Made by a program: the position numbers and the translations under genes. A model generated the notes under the pieces. That model saw only the letters and a list, made by a program, of their open reading frames with translations. It had not been told where the DNA came from and searched no databases. Of a DNA stretch of 21,725 bases, positions 1-6,166 are shown piece by piece; positions within the stretch are counted from its first letter, which is position 1, and the number at the start of each line of letters is the position of its first letter. The DNA is from a virus: positions 1 through 21,725 of IMG/VR virus record IMGVR_UViG_3300032282_005473. The stretch is one strand, 5' to 3'.

Positions 1-1064
1 TAGTTTAAACCATAATAAGAGTCTTCAATATTTAAATCATCTAAGTTAAAATCTTTTGGTGTATCAAGAGGTAATTCACCTCTAAACTGTGACCTAACTT
101 GTGCACGTACCCTGACTGTATAATCTAGGTTTCTCTTCTTAGCATCTTTTAATTTCTCATCAAAAGATTTACCTGTCTCATCCTTCTTGGTTTGTTGTTT
201 TCTGATTGCTGCCGCCTCAGAACCTTTTGGTTGTGAACCGTGTAAAGGTAAAGCAAAACTATCATCAGTTCCCCAAGCTAACATATCATCAACATCCATT
301 CTTAAACCAAGTTCTCTTGCCTCTTCTGTTGAACCGACAACCTTTGCGTATCTCATACCTTCAACATTGATTAATTCTTCGTTGTCTTCATCCATTGAAG
401 CAATCAATTTAAAGTTTCTAGGTATTTGATTCTTTCTATTTAACCAATATGGTAAAGATACTGTGTAAGCGTAAAACAATGTGCCAGGCATTCTTCTTGC
501 AACTTCTAACCAAGCGTCAAAATATTCTTGACTAAAGAAATCTCCTGCCTCATGAATTCTAAATAAATCTGTATTTTGTAATCCGTGGAATTTTAACGAC
601 TTAATAATTAAGTTTGCCATCTCCTCAGATGTTTTAAATTTGTTTAATAACTTTAAATTACTAAAAGCTTGGATGTTTGCCCCAGGGTATTGAGCTTGTG
701 CTCTACCTGCGTAACAAAGATATTTCGCACCTTTAGCTAATTGATAATTCTTTTCCCAACTAGCAGGTTTTTCAAACTTACCTTGTTTAGTTGTACCTTT
801 CCACTTTGCCGGTAATGTTTTACATTGTTTGGCAAAAGGACAAGTATACCCAGCTGGTAATGAGAAATAAGGCCACTGTAGTTTCATATTCCCGTTTGAG
901 AAGTTTAAAACACAATCCTTTGTTGGGTCAACTCCCATTTCTTCAGGTTCAGATAAGTCGGTTTGTTCTTTACCACCGATATGACCCAATGGATCAAAAT
1001 TTTCATCTGCCTCAAAAATGTGGTAGATATCTTCTTTTAATATTTTTTTAATTAAGTTTTTCAT
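1..1064 (-). CDS. Gp88-like phage protein, 3' end outside window
   Basis: The frame opens at ATG 1064 and stays open for 354 codons to the window edge, so the C-terminus is missing. The protein begins MKNLIKKILKED, nearly identical to the start of the next gene upstream (MKELIKKILKES), then has a cysteine-bearing region (GYTCPFAKQC, and CYAGRAQAQYPG about 50 residues later) and the segment FRIHEAGDFFSQEYFDAW. A spaced-cysteine region followed by FR-H-GD-FxSxEYxxxW is what I remember of the phage Gp88-like family, whose biochemical role is not known to me. The start lies 1 nt after the stop of the preceding gene, so it is the last visible cistron of an operon running leftwards. The N-terminal tag suggests a virion-packaged protein; that part is inference. 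Gene reality is near certain, the family call moderate. Confidence 0.8.
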   Translation of the reverse strand, partial: MKNLIKKILKEDIYHIFEADENFDPLGHIGGKEQTDLSEPEEMGVDPTKDCVLNFSNGNMKLQWPYFSLPAGYTCPFAKQCKTLPAKWKGTTKQGKFEKPASWEKNYQLAKGAKYLCYAGRAQAQYPGANIQAFSNLKLLNKFKTSEEMANLIIKSLKFHGLQNTDLFRIHEAGDFFSQEYFDAWLEVARRMPGTLFYAYTVSLPYWLNRKNQIPRNFKLIASMDEDNEELINVEGMRYAKVVGSTEEARELGLRMDVDDMLAWGTDDSFALPLHGSQPKGSEAAAIRKQQTKKDETGKSFDEKLKDAKKRNLDYTVRVRAQVRSQFRGELPLDTPKDFNLDDLNIEDSYYGLN

Positions 1065-1065
1065 T

Positions 1066-1491
1066 TTAAGTTTCAATTAAACCTTCTACGTCTTCACCAT
1101 TTATATAATCAGTTAATATATTATAAACTAATTCAAAATATTTTGTACTGTACCAATCTATAACTTCAATAACGTATTTAAATCTAGGTGTTCTTATAAG
1201 GGTGACATTATCGTGGTCCTCATTTTTTGAAATATCTACGGGAATTGAGAAATTTTCATCCCATTCAGGGGTTGCCATACCTGTATAACCATCTACACTC
1301 CACCAATACACAACACCATCAAATCTATCTTGGGAAATACTCCAACCTTTATATTCTTTAACCTTACTAATAACATCTACAATTATATCATATCGATGTT
1401 GGTCGTCTCGAACTAATTCAGGTTCACTAGTATCCACCCAACTAAAATCTTCTTCAGATTCTTTTAATATTTTCTTTATTAATTCTTTCAT
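1066..1491 (-). CDS. Unknown phage protein with N-terminal MK-LIKKILKE tag
   Basis: This 141-residue protein is not recognised. Residues 1-11 (MKELIKKILKE) match the neighbour downstream at 10 of 11 positions and end in LKE, which resembles the (L/I)xE cleavage signal of T4-type prohead proteases. The rest is acidic and rich in aromatic residues (GWSISQDRFDGVVYWWSVDG, then FKYVIEVIDWYSTKYFELVY), consistent with a small globular alpha/beta domain. It has no signal peptide, membrane segment or cysteine cluster. It starts 2 nt after the stop of the gene upstream and is followed 1 nt later by the Gp88-like gene, so it is translated from the same message. A role inside the virion is a guess based only on the tag and the neighbours. 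Confidence 0.8.
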   Translation of the reverse strand: MKELIKKILKESEEDFSWVDTSEPELVRDDQHRYDIIVDVISKVKEYKGWSISQDRFDGVVYWWSVDGYTGMATPEWDENFSIPVDISKNEDHDNVTLIRTPRFKYVIEVIDWYSTKYFELVYNILTDYINGEDVEGLIET

Positions 1492-1493
1492 TT

Positions 1494-2246
1494 TTAATCA
1501 GGTTTTTTATACCCTTTACATTGTGAAGGTGTTGGTCGACATCTTGGGTACTTGGATCTTTCTTCACCTTCTTGTCTACCACAAGATTTACACTTACCAT
1601 CACGACAAGTATTACAATCTACCCAACCCTTTGATTTACCCTGTCCACCTCTACGTTCAAACCAACCGTGTAAACCTTTTTCTTTTTCTTTTGAAAAATC
1701 TTTTTTAGGTGCTTCGTTTACAGATTTAGATTTTGTCTCCTCACCTCTTGCTCTTTTTTTTCTAGCCGCACAATGAGCTTTTTGACTAAAACCTTTGGGG
1801 TTATTACAGTTTATACTTTTTTTATAATCTTTTGACCATTTTTCGTTTAATTCTTCTTTAATCAAATCGTCAAAACTTACAATAGCATCACCACTAGCAT
1901 CTGTTCTAACTAATACTTCACGTTCTTTTGGGTAAATAGACACTACCTTTACTACTCTTTTTTCAATGCCACCCTGTGTTTTGACGTTCACGTTTTTATA
2001 AACGTCCCCTATTTTTGGGGTTTCTGTTAGATCTTCGTACTCAGTATTTTCCATCAAAGTATCTAAATCATATTCTAAATCTTCATTCTTCCAAATTTTA
2101 CCTTGACGACATTTAACAACCGCACCTGATGCGTAAGCAGAAGGCCAAACATCGTATTTACGTTTTGCAATACGTGTACAACGGTCACCCGCTTTTTTCT
2201 TTTTTTTAGCCTCTTGTAGGAGTACTTCTTTGATTATATGTTTCAT
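1494..2246 (-). CDS. Lysine- and cysteine-rich phage protein with N-terminal tag
   Basis: This 250-residue basic protein begins MKHIIKEVLLQEAKKKKK. I chose ATG 2246; a TTG at 2255 would add MVI but lies inside the upstream gene. After the tag comes a block CTRIAKRKYDVWPSAYASG with a following KCRQGKIWK, then an acidic middle, then a second basic block (KGFSQKAHCAARKKRARG). The C-terminus is a cysteine-rich module (GWVDCNTCRDGKCKSCGR, later YPRCRPTPSQCKGY) that could bind zinc. Similar lysine- and cysteine-rich modules occur, from memory, in tailed phages and in large eukaryotic DNA viruses as uncharacterised domains. The charge suggests nucleic-acid contact, for example packaging with DNA; this is inference. 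It lies 2 nt from both neighbours in the same operon. Confidence 0.8.
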   Translation of the reverse strand: MKHIIKEVLLQEAKKKKKAGDRCTRIAKRKYDVWPSAYASGAVVKCRQGKIWKNEDLEYDLDTLMENTEYEDLTETPKIGDVYKNVNVKTQGGIEKRVVKVVSIYPKEREVLVRTDASGDAIVSFDDLIKEELNEKWSKDYKKSINCNNPKGFSQKAHCAARKKRARGEETKSKSVNEAPKKDFSKEKEKGLHGWFERRGGQGKSKGWVDCNTCRDGKCKSCGRQEGEERSKYPRCRPTPSQCKGYKKPD

Positions 2247-2248
2247 AA

Positions 2249-2896
2249 TTACCAAAATTTACAAGACCAATAACCCGCAGTGGCTCTATCTTTTTTCTCA
2301 GAACATTTATGTCTTGCTCTAAAAGATTTCCTTCTTTCAGGATTTGATTTCTTAATTCTCATGTTTGGGTCACCAAAATTAACCTTCACAACATTACCTG
2401 AAGCGTTTTTAACACAAACAGAACGTTTTTTAGGACCGTCAGGTGTTAACCAAGGTTTACTCAAACCTCTGTTTGCACAAGCTCCTTTACCACCATCTTC
2501 GTTCATTGGTAATAACTCAGTAAAACCAAACTCATCAAAATGAATAACTCTGTCACCATGTTTTTGTAAATAAGATTCCATTTGTGGTTCCATCTCCATT
2601 TCATGATCATCACCATCCCCTTTAATTTCGTTCATTAAGAAATCAAAAACTTGGTCCATATTATTTTTAGCTTCAGCTATATGGTCTTGAGCCCAATCGT
2701 GTCCGTTTTCTAATATTTCTTCAATTTGATTTTCATCAAATTCTAATAAATACTCACACTGTCTTTTGATTTGTTGTAAGTTTGAAAAGAACATGTAACG
2801 TGAGCCACCTTCGTTGGTCATATCATCACCTTCTCTTATGATTTTCTTAACTAATTTTTCTATATCGTTTTCGTTTAACCTAATTACTTTTTTCAT
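2249..2896 (-). CDS. Phage protein with tag and C-terminal SFRARH/YWSC domain
   Basis: This 215-residue protein opens the leftward operon. Residues 1-22 are an amphipathic tag (MKKVIRLNENDIEKLVKKII) followed by REG, giving an IRE site like the (I/L)xE sites of the next three genes. Residues about 30-110 are acidic and probably helical. Residues 135-215 form a conserved-looking module: CANRGLSKPWLTPDG, then RSVCVKNASGNVVKVNFGDP, then ERRKSFRARHKCSEKKD, ending AGYWSCKFW. I have seen this SFRARH...YWSC module in many T4-like phage proteins of unknown function; the four cysteines and the histidine could chelate a metal. An ATATTTAT box lies 16 nt before the ATG. A packaged or structural role is inferred, not shown. 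Confidence 0.8.
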   Translation of the reverse strand: MKKVIRLNENDIEKLVKKIIREGDDMTNEGGSRYMFFSNLQQIKRQCEYLLEFDENQIEEILENGHDWAQDHIAEAKNNMDQVFDFLMNEIKGDGDDHEMEMEPQMESYLQKHGDRVIHFDEFGFTELLPMNEDGGKGACANRGLSKPWLTPDGPKKRSVCVKNASGNVVKVNFGDPNMRIKKSNPERRKSFRARHKCSEKKDRATAGYWSCKFW

Positions 2897-2912
2897 AAGA
2901 ATAATTTTATTT

Positions 2913-2920
2913 ATAAATAT
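2913..2920 (-). promoter_or_regulatory. ATATTTAT box upstream of the 2896 gene
   Basis: The minus strand reads ATATTTAT 16 nt before the ATG at 2896. The same octamer sits close upstream of several other genes, so it may be a phage-specific promoter element. Here it extends into the palindrome TATTTATA, so its direction is uncertain. Confidence 0.4.
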
Positions 2921-2940
2921 CCTAAGTATAATTACAATGC

Positions 2941-2948
2941 ATATTTAT
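2941..2948 (+). promoter_or_regulatory. ATATTTAT box 5 nt before ATG 2954
   Basis: The octamer is separated from the start codon by only 5 nt. If it acts like a -10 box, the transcript would begin at or within a few bases of the ATG, giving a leaderless or nearly leaderless message. Confidence 0.4.
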
Positions 2949-2953
2949 TGTAT

Positions 2954-3562
2954 ATGAACTTATCAAAAATATCATTAAATCTTTTAACGGAAGAAGTTTA
3001 TCTTCAAGGAATGGTTAATACTATGTATGAAAACATTATGAAAGAAGAAATAGAACCAAAAGAAAAACATTTGGTGAAGAAAGTTGCTGACGATTTTAAG
3101 TTAAACGCTGATTTTATTTTCACTTATAGTGTTGGTATTTCAGGTTTTATCGGTCCTGTTAAAACTCTTTTAGAAAATAAAGGAATAAATGTTACAGAGT
3201 ATGATGTAACACTTTTATTAATGGTTGTTATTTATATTTTATTGTCAAAATCAAATGAGGATATTAAAAAATTAATGGAAGGTTTAAAAGATAAAGGTTT
3301 GGATTCTGAAGTTAAACCTGTGTTGAGATTTGTTACAAAAACAATTGGTTTATTTAAAATTATAGGTAAAAAATTTGGTCTAGCAATTCAATCATTAACA
3401 GATATATTAGCATTCACATTTTTATCTGTCCCAGTTATGAATATTCTAAGGGATTTGGCTGACGATAAAGGTTTCAGTATTGACCGTGTAGATGATTTAT
3501 TAATGGGTTTAACATTATCTGCTGGAGCCTACACACTTAAAAATATTATGAAAAGAAAATGA
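2954..3562 (+). CDS. Unknown membrane-associated phage protein
   Basis: This 202-residue protein is not recognised. I start it at ATG 2954 (MNLSKISLNLLTEEVYLQG) rather than the in-frame TTG at 2948. The N-terminus is amphipathic and contains LLTE, again an (L/I)xE-like site. Hydrophobic stretches follow: FIFTYSVGISGFIGP, then VTLLLMVVIYILLS, then LTDILAFTFLSVPVMNIL, with a weaker one near the C-terminus, so it probably touches or spans a membrane. The C-terminus is basic (KNIMKRK). Its stop overlaps the start of the next gene by 4 nt (ATGA), so the two are translationally coupled. It is divergent from the tagged-protein operon at 2896. It could be a membrane-active virion protein or a host-modifying protein; nothing decides between them. 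Confidence 0.75.
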   Translation: MNLSKISLNLLTEEVYLQGMVNTMYENIMKEEIEPKEKHLVKKVADDFKLNADFIFTYSVGISGFIGPVKTLLENKGINVTEYDVTLLLMVVIYILLSKSNEDIKKLMEGLKDKGLDSEVKPVLRFVTKTIGLFKIIGKKFGLAIQSLTDILAFTFLSVPVMNILRDLADDKGFSIDRVDDLLMGLTLSAGAYTLKNIMKRK

Positions 3563-4008
3563 TAGTAGTTAATTTTGACCCACCTTTAGAAAGAAAAGAC
3601 TTTGAAATTGTTCTAACAAAGGTCCAAGAAATGTTTCCAGATTGGGAATGGTGTGGTAACACAGGTACGCCAACCGTTAAAAATAGAGAAAGAATTCTTT
3701 CAGGAGCTATGAAAAACCAAAACTCTTCTGGTTATGGTGCACCAATTTATACTGAGGAAATAGGTTCTTTAATATATTACGGTAGATTCAAACATTATGG
3801 TGAAGCTGATTGTTTGGCTTATAGTGGTGGTTGGAGTCAAGCCGACACTGATAGTTATATCAGACAAGGTCATGATGTTAAAGTTCTTGATGGTTGGGAA
3901 ATAGTAAGACATGGTAGTTTAGATACCGAAGATATTTTTAACTCTTTAAGTGAGTCTACATTAAAAAGAATCATTAAAGAATCTATTAAAGAGTCTAAGC
4001 TTTCTTAA
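3559..4008 (+). CDS. Unknown phage protein with C-terminal RIIKES tag
   Basis: This 149-residue protein is not recognised. Its body (residues 1-125) is compact, with several tryptophans and glycines (FPDWEWCGNTGTPT, GSLIYYGRFKHYGEADCLAY, SGGWSQADTDSYIRQG), suggesting a small folded domain. The last 20 residues, LSESTLKRIIKESIKESKLS, strongly resemble the N-terminal tags of the genes at 1064, 1491, 2246 and 2896 but sit at the opposite end. The start overlaps the preceding gene by ATGA. The 3' end overlaps the convergent gene at 3995-4225 by 14 nt, which leaves no room for a terminator. The shared tag suggests the protein goes to the same place as the tagged set. Confidence 0.8.
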   Translation: MIVVNFDPPLERKDFEIVLTKVQEMFPDWEWCGNTGTPTVKNRERILSGAMKNQNSSGYGAPIYTEEIGSLIYYGRFKHYGEADCLAYSGGWSQADTDSYIRQGHDVKVLDGWEIVRHGSLDTEDIFNSLSESTLKRIIKESIKESKLS

Positions 4009-4225
4009 CAACGTCTTTAACAAAAGTACGAAGTTTACCTTCACCCTCTAACATAATCTCAAATACGGGTACATTATTTGGGTACATCTTTCTTAAACTT
4101 TCGTCAGGTACCATCATAGAATCAATTTCATACATATCCATAACCTTACCCTTTAGAGGTGGGTTAAATGATGTGATTAATACATTATCGTTAATCCTAA
4201 AATTGTCAATCAATATTTTTTTCAT
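3995..4225 (-). CDS. Small unknown phage protein, possible SH3-like fold
   Basis: The gene encodes 76 residues from ATG 4225 (MKKILIDNFRINDNVLITSF); an upstream in-frame start at 4258 lies deep within the preceding gene and is unlikely. The pattern of short beta-prone segments (NVLITSFNPPLKGKVMDMY, then VFEIMLEGEGKLRTFVKDVV) suggests a small barrel of SH3 type, as in proteins that bind and modulate partners. I do not recognise the family. It overlaps the 3' end of the upstream gene by 20 nt and the convergent gene at 4008 by 14 nt, so it is part of a two-gene minus-strand unit. Confidence 0.65.
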   Translation of the reverse strand: MKKILIDNFRINDNVLITSFNPPLKGKVMDMYEIDSMMVPDESLRKMYPNNVPVFEIMLEGEGKLRTFVKDVVKKA

Positions 4226-4802
4226 TTTTAAAAACTTTTTTACCCCCACCAATGTCATAATAAATGTTAGACATTCTGAGTTCTGTGTTATTACCGGTAA
4301 AATTAATTAATTCTCCGTCATAGTAAACCTCACAGATTAAAGAACTTATAATAGCGTTTTCTTTTTCGTCTTGTATTTCTTTTTCTATAAATTTAAATTT
4401 ACTGAAATCAAAATCCTCTTTAGTTACAAAAACAACATCCATAAAGACGCCTTCTAATTTTTGTACAGAGGTCATAACAACTTCGTCAGTTATTGGGTAA
4501 TGATAACCCTCCAACTCAACCAATTCGATATCATTAAAACTATAACTATTTAAAACAGTTATAGGTAAATTTATTATCTCTTCATCATTCACGGCGACTA
4601 TTATATCACCATTTGTTATCCCGTAATCATGAAACTCTTGTGTAAAACCTTTTAACTTTCTCGAAATTTTTTTGTTTAAATTTTTAATCCATATGTTATC
4701 AAGGGAGTTCGAACTTTTCAGTTTGTTGTAATCTTTCTTTGTAACAATGCCCCTTACTGCATCGTAGCCTTGACCCGCAAGGGTAATTCTGACGATATCC
4801 AT
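4206..4802 (-). CDS. Unknown phage protein
   Basis: This 198-residue protein is not recognised. It begins MDIVRITLAGQGYDAVRGIV and is rich in alternating hydrophobic and charged residues, suggesting a mainly beta fold with no signal peptide or membrane segment. The middle region (GITNGDIIVAVNDEEIINLP) and the later VFMDVVFVTKEDFDFSKFKF look like paired strands. It is first in a unit with the small gene at 3995-4225, which starts inside its last codons. A minus-strand ATATTTAT box at 4900-4907 could drive it, leaving a leader of about 90 nt. Two short hairpins lie in that leader. Confidence 0.7.
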   Translation of the reverse strand: MDIVRITLAGQGYDAVRGIVTKKDYNKLKSSNSLDNIWIKNLNKKISRKLKGFTQEFHDYGITNGDIIVAVNDEEIINLPITVLNSYSFNDIELVELEGYHYPITDEVVMTSVQKLEGVFMDVVFVTKEDFDFSKFKFIEKEIQDEKENAIISSLICEVYYDGELINFTGNNTELRMSNIYYDIGGGKKVFKNEKNID

Positions 4803-4992
4803 TTTTTAATAAATTTATTAGAGATTTATTTTGCACCCCAAAGTTGGGTCGAAACATTTTGATATTTGAGAGGTTACTTAACATGGTTAAGTTTTTTTAA
4901 TAAATATCTTTCTAATTTTAAGTCTTAACTAGTCCACACTTAAATTTTAGTCAACTCTTGATTTTTAACTTAAAATCGACATATTTATTATT
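4803..4992. other. Divergent intergenic region with hairpins
   Basis: This 190-nt gap separates the minus-strand unit at 4802 from bS21. It contains the inverted repeats CCCAA-AG-TTGGG (4838-4849) and ACTTAAC-ATG-GTTAAGT (4876-4892), the latter followed on the plus strand by seven T residues. Minus-strand ATATTTAT at 4900-4907 and plus-strand ATATTTAT at 4981-4988 point at the two flanking genes. The second hairpin could terminate plus-strand read-through or be an operator. Confidence 0.4.
4981..4988 (+). promoter_or_regulatory. ATATTTAT box 4 nt before the bS21 start
   Basis: The octamer is only 4 nt upstream of ATG 4993. There is no purine-rich Shine-Dalgarno sequence in the 30 nt before the start, in contrast to what I recall for chromosomal Flavobacteriia bS21 genes, which have a strong one used for autoregulation. 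Confidence 0.4.
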
Positions 4993-5187
4993 ATGTTAAT
5001 AGTAAAAGTAAAAGAAGGAAAGGGTATTGAAAAGGCCCTAAAAGAATTAAAATCTAAAGTCATTAAAACTCGTCAAGTAAGAGAATTACAGAATAGAAAA
5101 GAGTTTGTTAAGAAATCTGTTAGAGTAAGAGAACAGAAAAAGAAAGCAATTTACGTTCAAAAGAAATTCAACCAAGAAGATAAATAA
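4993..5187 (+). CDS. rpsU: Ribosomal protein bS21
   Basis: This 64-residue basic protein has the bS21 layout: an opening beta segment MLIVKVKEGKGIEKALKELK, then a long basic helix (TRQVRELQNRKEFVKKSVRV) and a second helix (REQKKKAIYVQKKF). The length matches Bacteroidota bS21 (about 63-65 residues), and the positions equivalent to the EG-I--ALK-LK and R-L--RK-F-KPSV-R signatures are kept. bS21 binds the 30S platform near the 3' end of 16S rRNA and the mRNA exit channel. Phage-encoded bS21 is known in large phages, where it is thought to replace the host copy. The gene stands alone: its stop codon lies inside the palindromic terminator shared with the convergent lipoprotein gene. In Bacteroidota bS21 helps hide the anti-Shine-Dalgarno sequence, so this copy may retune start-site choice; that is inference. 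Confidence 0.9.
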   Translation: MLIVKVKEGKGIEKALKELKSKVIKTRQVRELQNRKEFVKKSVRVREQKKKAIYVQKKFNQEDK

Positions 5188-5218
5188 GAAAAAGGGACTT
5201 AAGTCCCTTTTTCTTATT
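5183..5218. terminator. Bidirectional palindromic terminator (GGGAC stem)
   Basis: This is a perfect 36-nt palindrome (18+18) with core GGGACTTAAGTCCC flanked by A and T runs, so it can act as an intrinsic terminator in both directions. It contains the stop codon of bS21 (5185-5187) and, on the other strand, the stop codon of the lipoprotein gene (5214-5216). Confidence 0.9.
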
Positions 5219-6149
5219 GAAGTCTCACCATCCACAATCTAGCGTCGGGTGAACTTGTAACCATGATGTTACTAAAATTAGCGTTATTTACAACCCAGTC
5301 GTTGATAAAAGTACCTTGAACTTGTCCACTCCAATCACCACCAAGAGTGGTAAAAGAATAAAGTGATAAACTTTTCATGTTATTACCTACAACACTACTT
5401 AGGTTATAAGTACGTGGTGTTGAACCATTAATTTTATACTGAGTATTAGAAACAAACTCTAAAGTATCACTAGGGTAAGTAGAAACAAAGTTTTGAATAA
5501 ACTTAGTTACAACCCATTTAGTACCAACCAAACTTGTAACTACAGGAGTAGAACCACCGATAACACCGTTATAACTGTAACCAGCTGGTACATTGGAAAG
5601 AACAGGTGTACCTGTGAAACCAACCTTAACAAAAGTTAACACTGTATAGAAAGAGTAGTTATAAGTTCCATCGTTACCTGTACTTTCAAATACCTTAACA
5701 TTCATATAATCATTGGTTGAACTCAAAACTTCGATATTACGAGCAGAACCATTTTCTAAACCATAAACATTAAAAATACCATTAGTGTTAACATTATAGT
5801 TGTAAGTAGAACCACCATCCAAAACAAACTGATTAGAACTGTTAAATTTCCAATTAGTTGAACCTTTAGTGATTATATCAATCGGTAACCAAGATGGTGA
5901 AAAAATATCAAGATTACTTGAGGTTTTAGATGGGCCAAAATGGTCGTAGTAAAAAGTTGTGTTGTTGTCAAGATTTTTAACAAATACACGACCACTATAA
6001 AGTTCCCAAGTATAACCAATAGGGTTAACATTAGATGGGTTGTTAACGGTAGTTTGAGGGTTAGCTGGTTCGATAACTTCTTTCTTACAAGAAGTAAAAC
6101 CAAATACTAATGAAACTACGATAAAGATGTTGAAGATAATGTTTTTCAT
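5214..6149 (-). CDS. Phage-encoded lipoprotein, large
   Basis: This 311-residue protein has a signal peptide (MKNIIFNIFIVVSLVFGF) and lipobox TSC with the acylated cysteine at position 21, followed by KKEVIEPANPQ. A Ser/Thr/Asn-rich mature part follows, with two beta-rich sections: about 45-190 (GYTWELYSGRVFV ... YSFYTVLTFVKVGF) and about 205-311 (GTKWVVTKFIQN ... YKINGSTPRTYNL). The GTKW...L-F...Y...Y pattern in the second section resembles lipocalin-like or META-type barrels of Bacteroidota lipoproteins. It would be exported by the host Sec pathway and anchored in the cell envelope. It has its own host-type promoter (TTTG-N19-TATATTTG). A plausible role for a phage lipoprotein is superinfection exclusion by shielding a receptor; this is inference. 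Confidence 0.8.
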   Translation of the reverse strand: MKNIIFNIFIVVSLVFGFTSCKKEVIEPANPQTTVNNPSNVNPIGYTWELYSGRVFVKNLDNNTTFYYDHFGPSKTSSNLDIFSPSWLPIDIITKGSTNWKFNSSNQFVLDGGSTYNYNVNTNGIFNVYGLENGSARNIEVLSSTNDYMNVKVFESTGNDGTYNYSFYTVLTFVKVGFTGTPVLSNVPAGYSYNGVIGGSTPVVTSLVGTKWVVTKFIQNFVSTYPSDTLEFVSNTQYKINGSTPRTYNLSSVVGNNMKSLSLYSFTTLGGDWSGQVQGTFINDWVVNNANFSNIMVTSSPDARLWMVRLQ

Positions 6150-6166
6150 AATATGTCCTTTTTTAT

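Noticed and set aside
187-1051. Plus-strand frames at 187-429 and 791-1051.
   Set aside because: They are antisense shadows of the partial Gp88-like gene, which runs through the whole interval with coherent protein sequence.
2905-2920. A T4-type late promoter TATAAATA upstream of the 2896 gene.
   Set aside because: The string arises from the palindrome TATTTATA; at most other starts only the ATATTTAT orientation is found, so a T4-like late promoter is not supported.
4699-4884. A 61-residue minus-strand frame starting MLSNLSNIKM.
   Set aside because: It overlaps the better-supported gene at 4206-4802 by about 100 nt in another frame and has no recognisable motif; the region before 4802 reads better as a leader.
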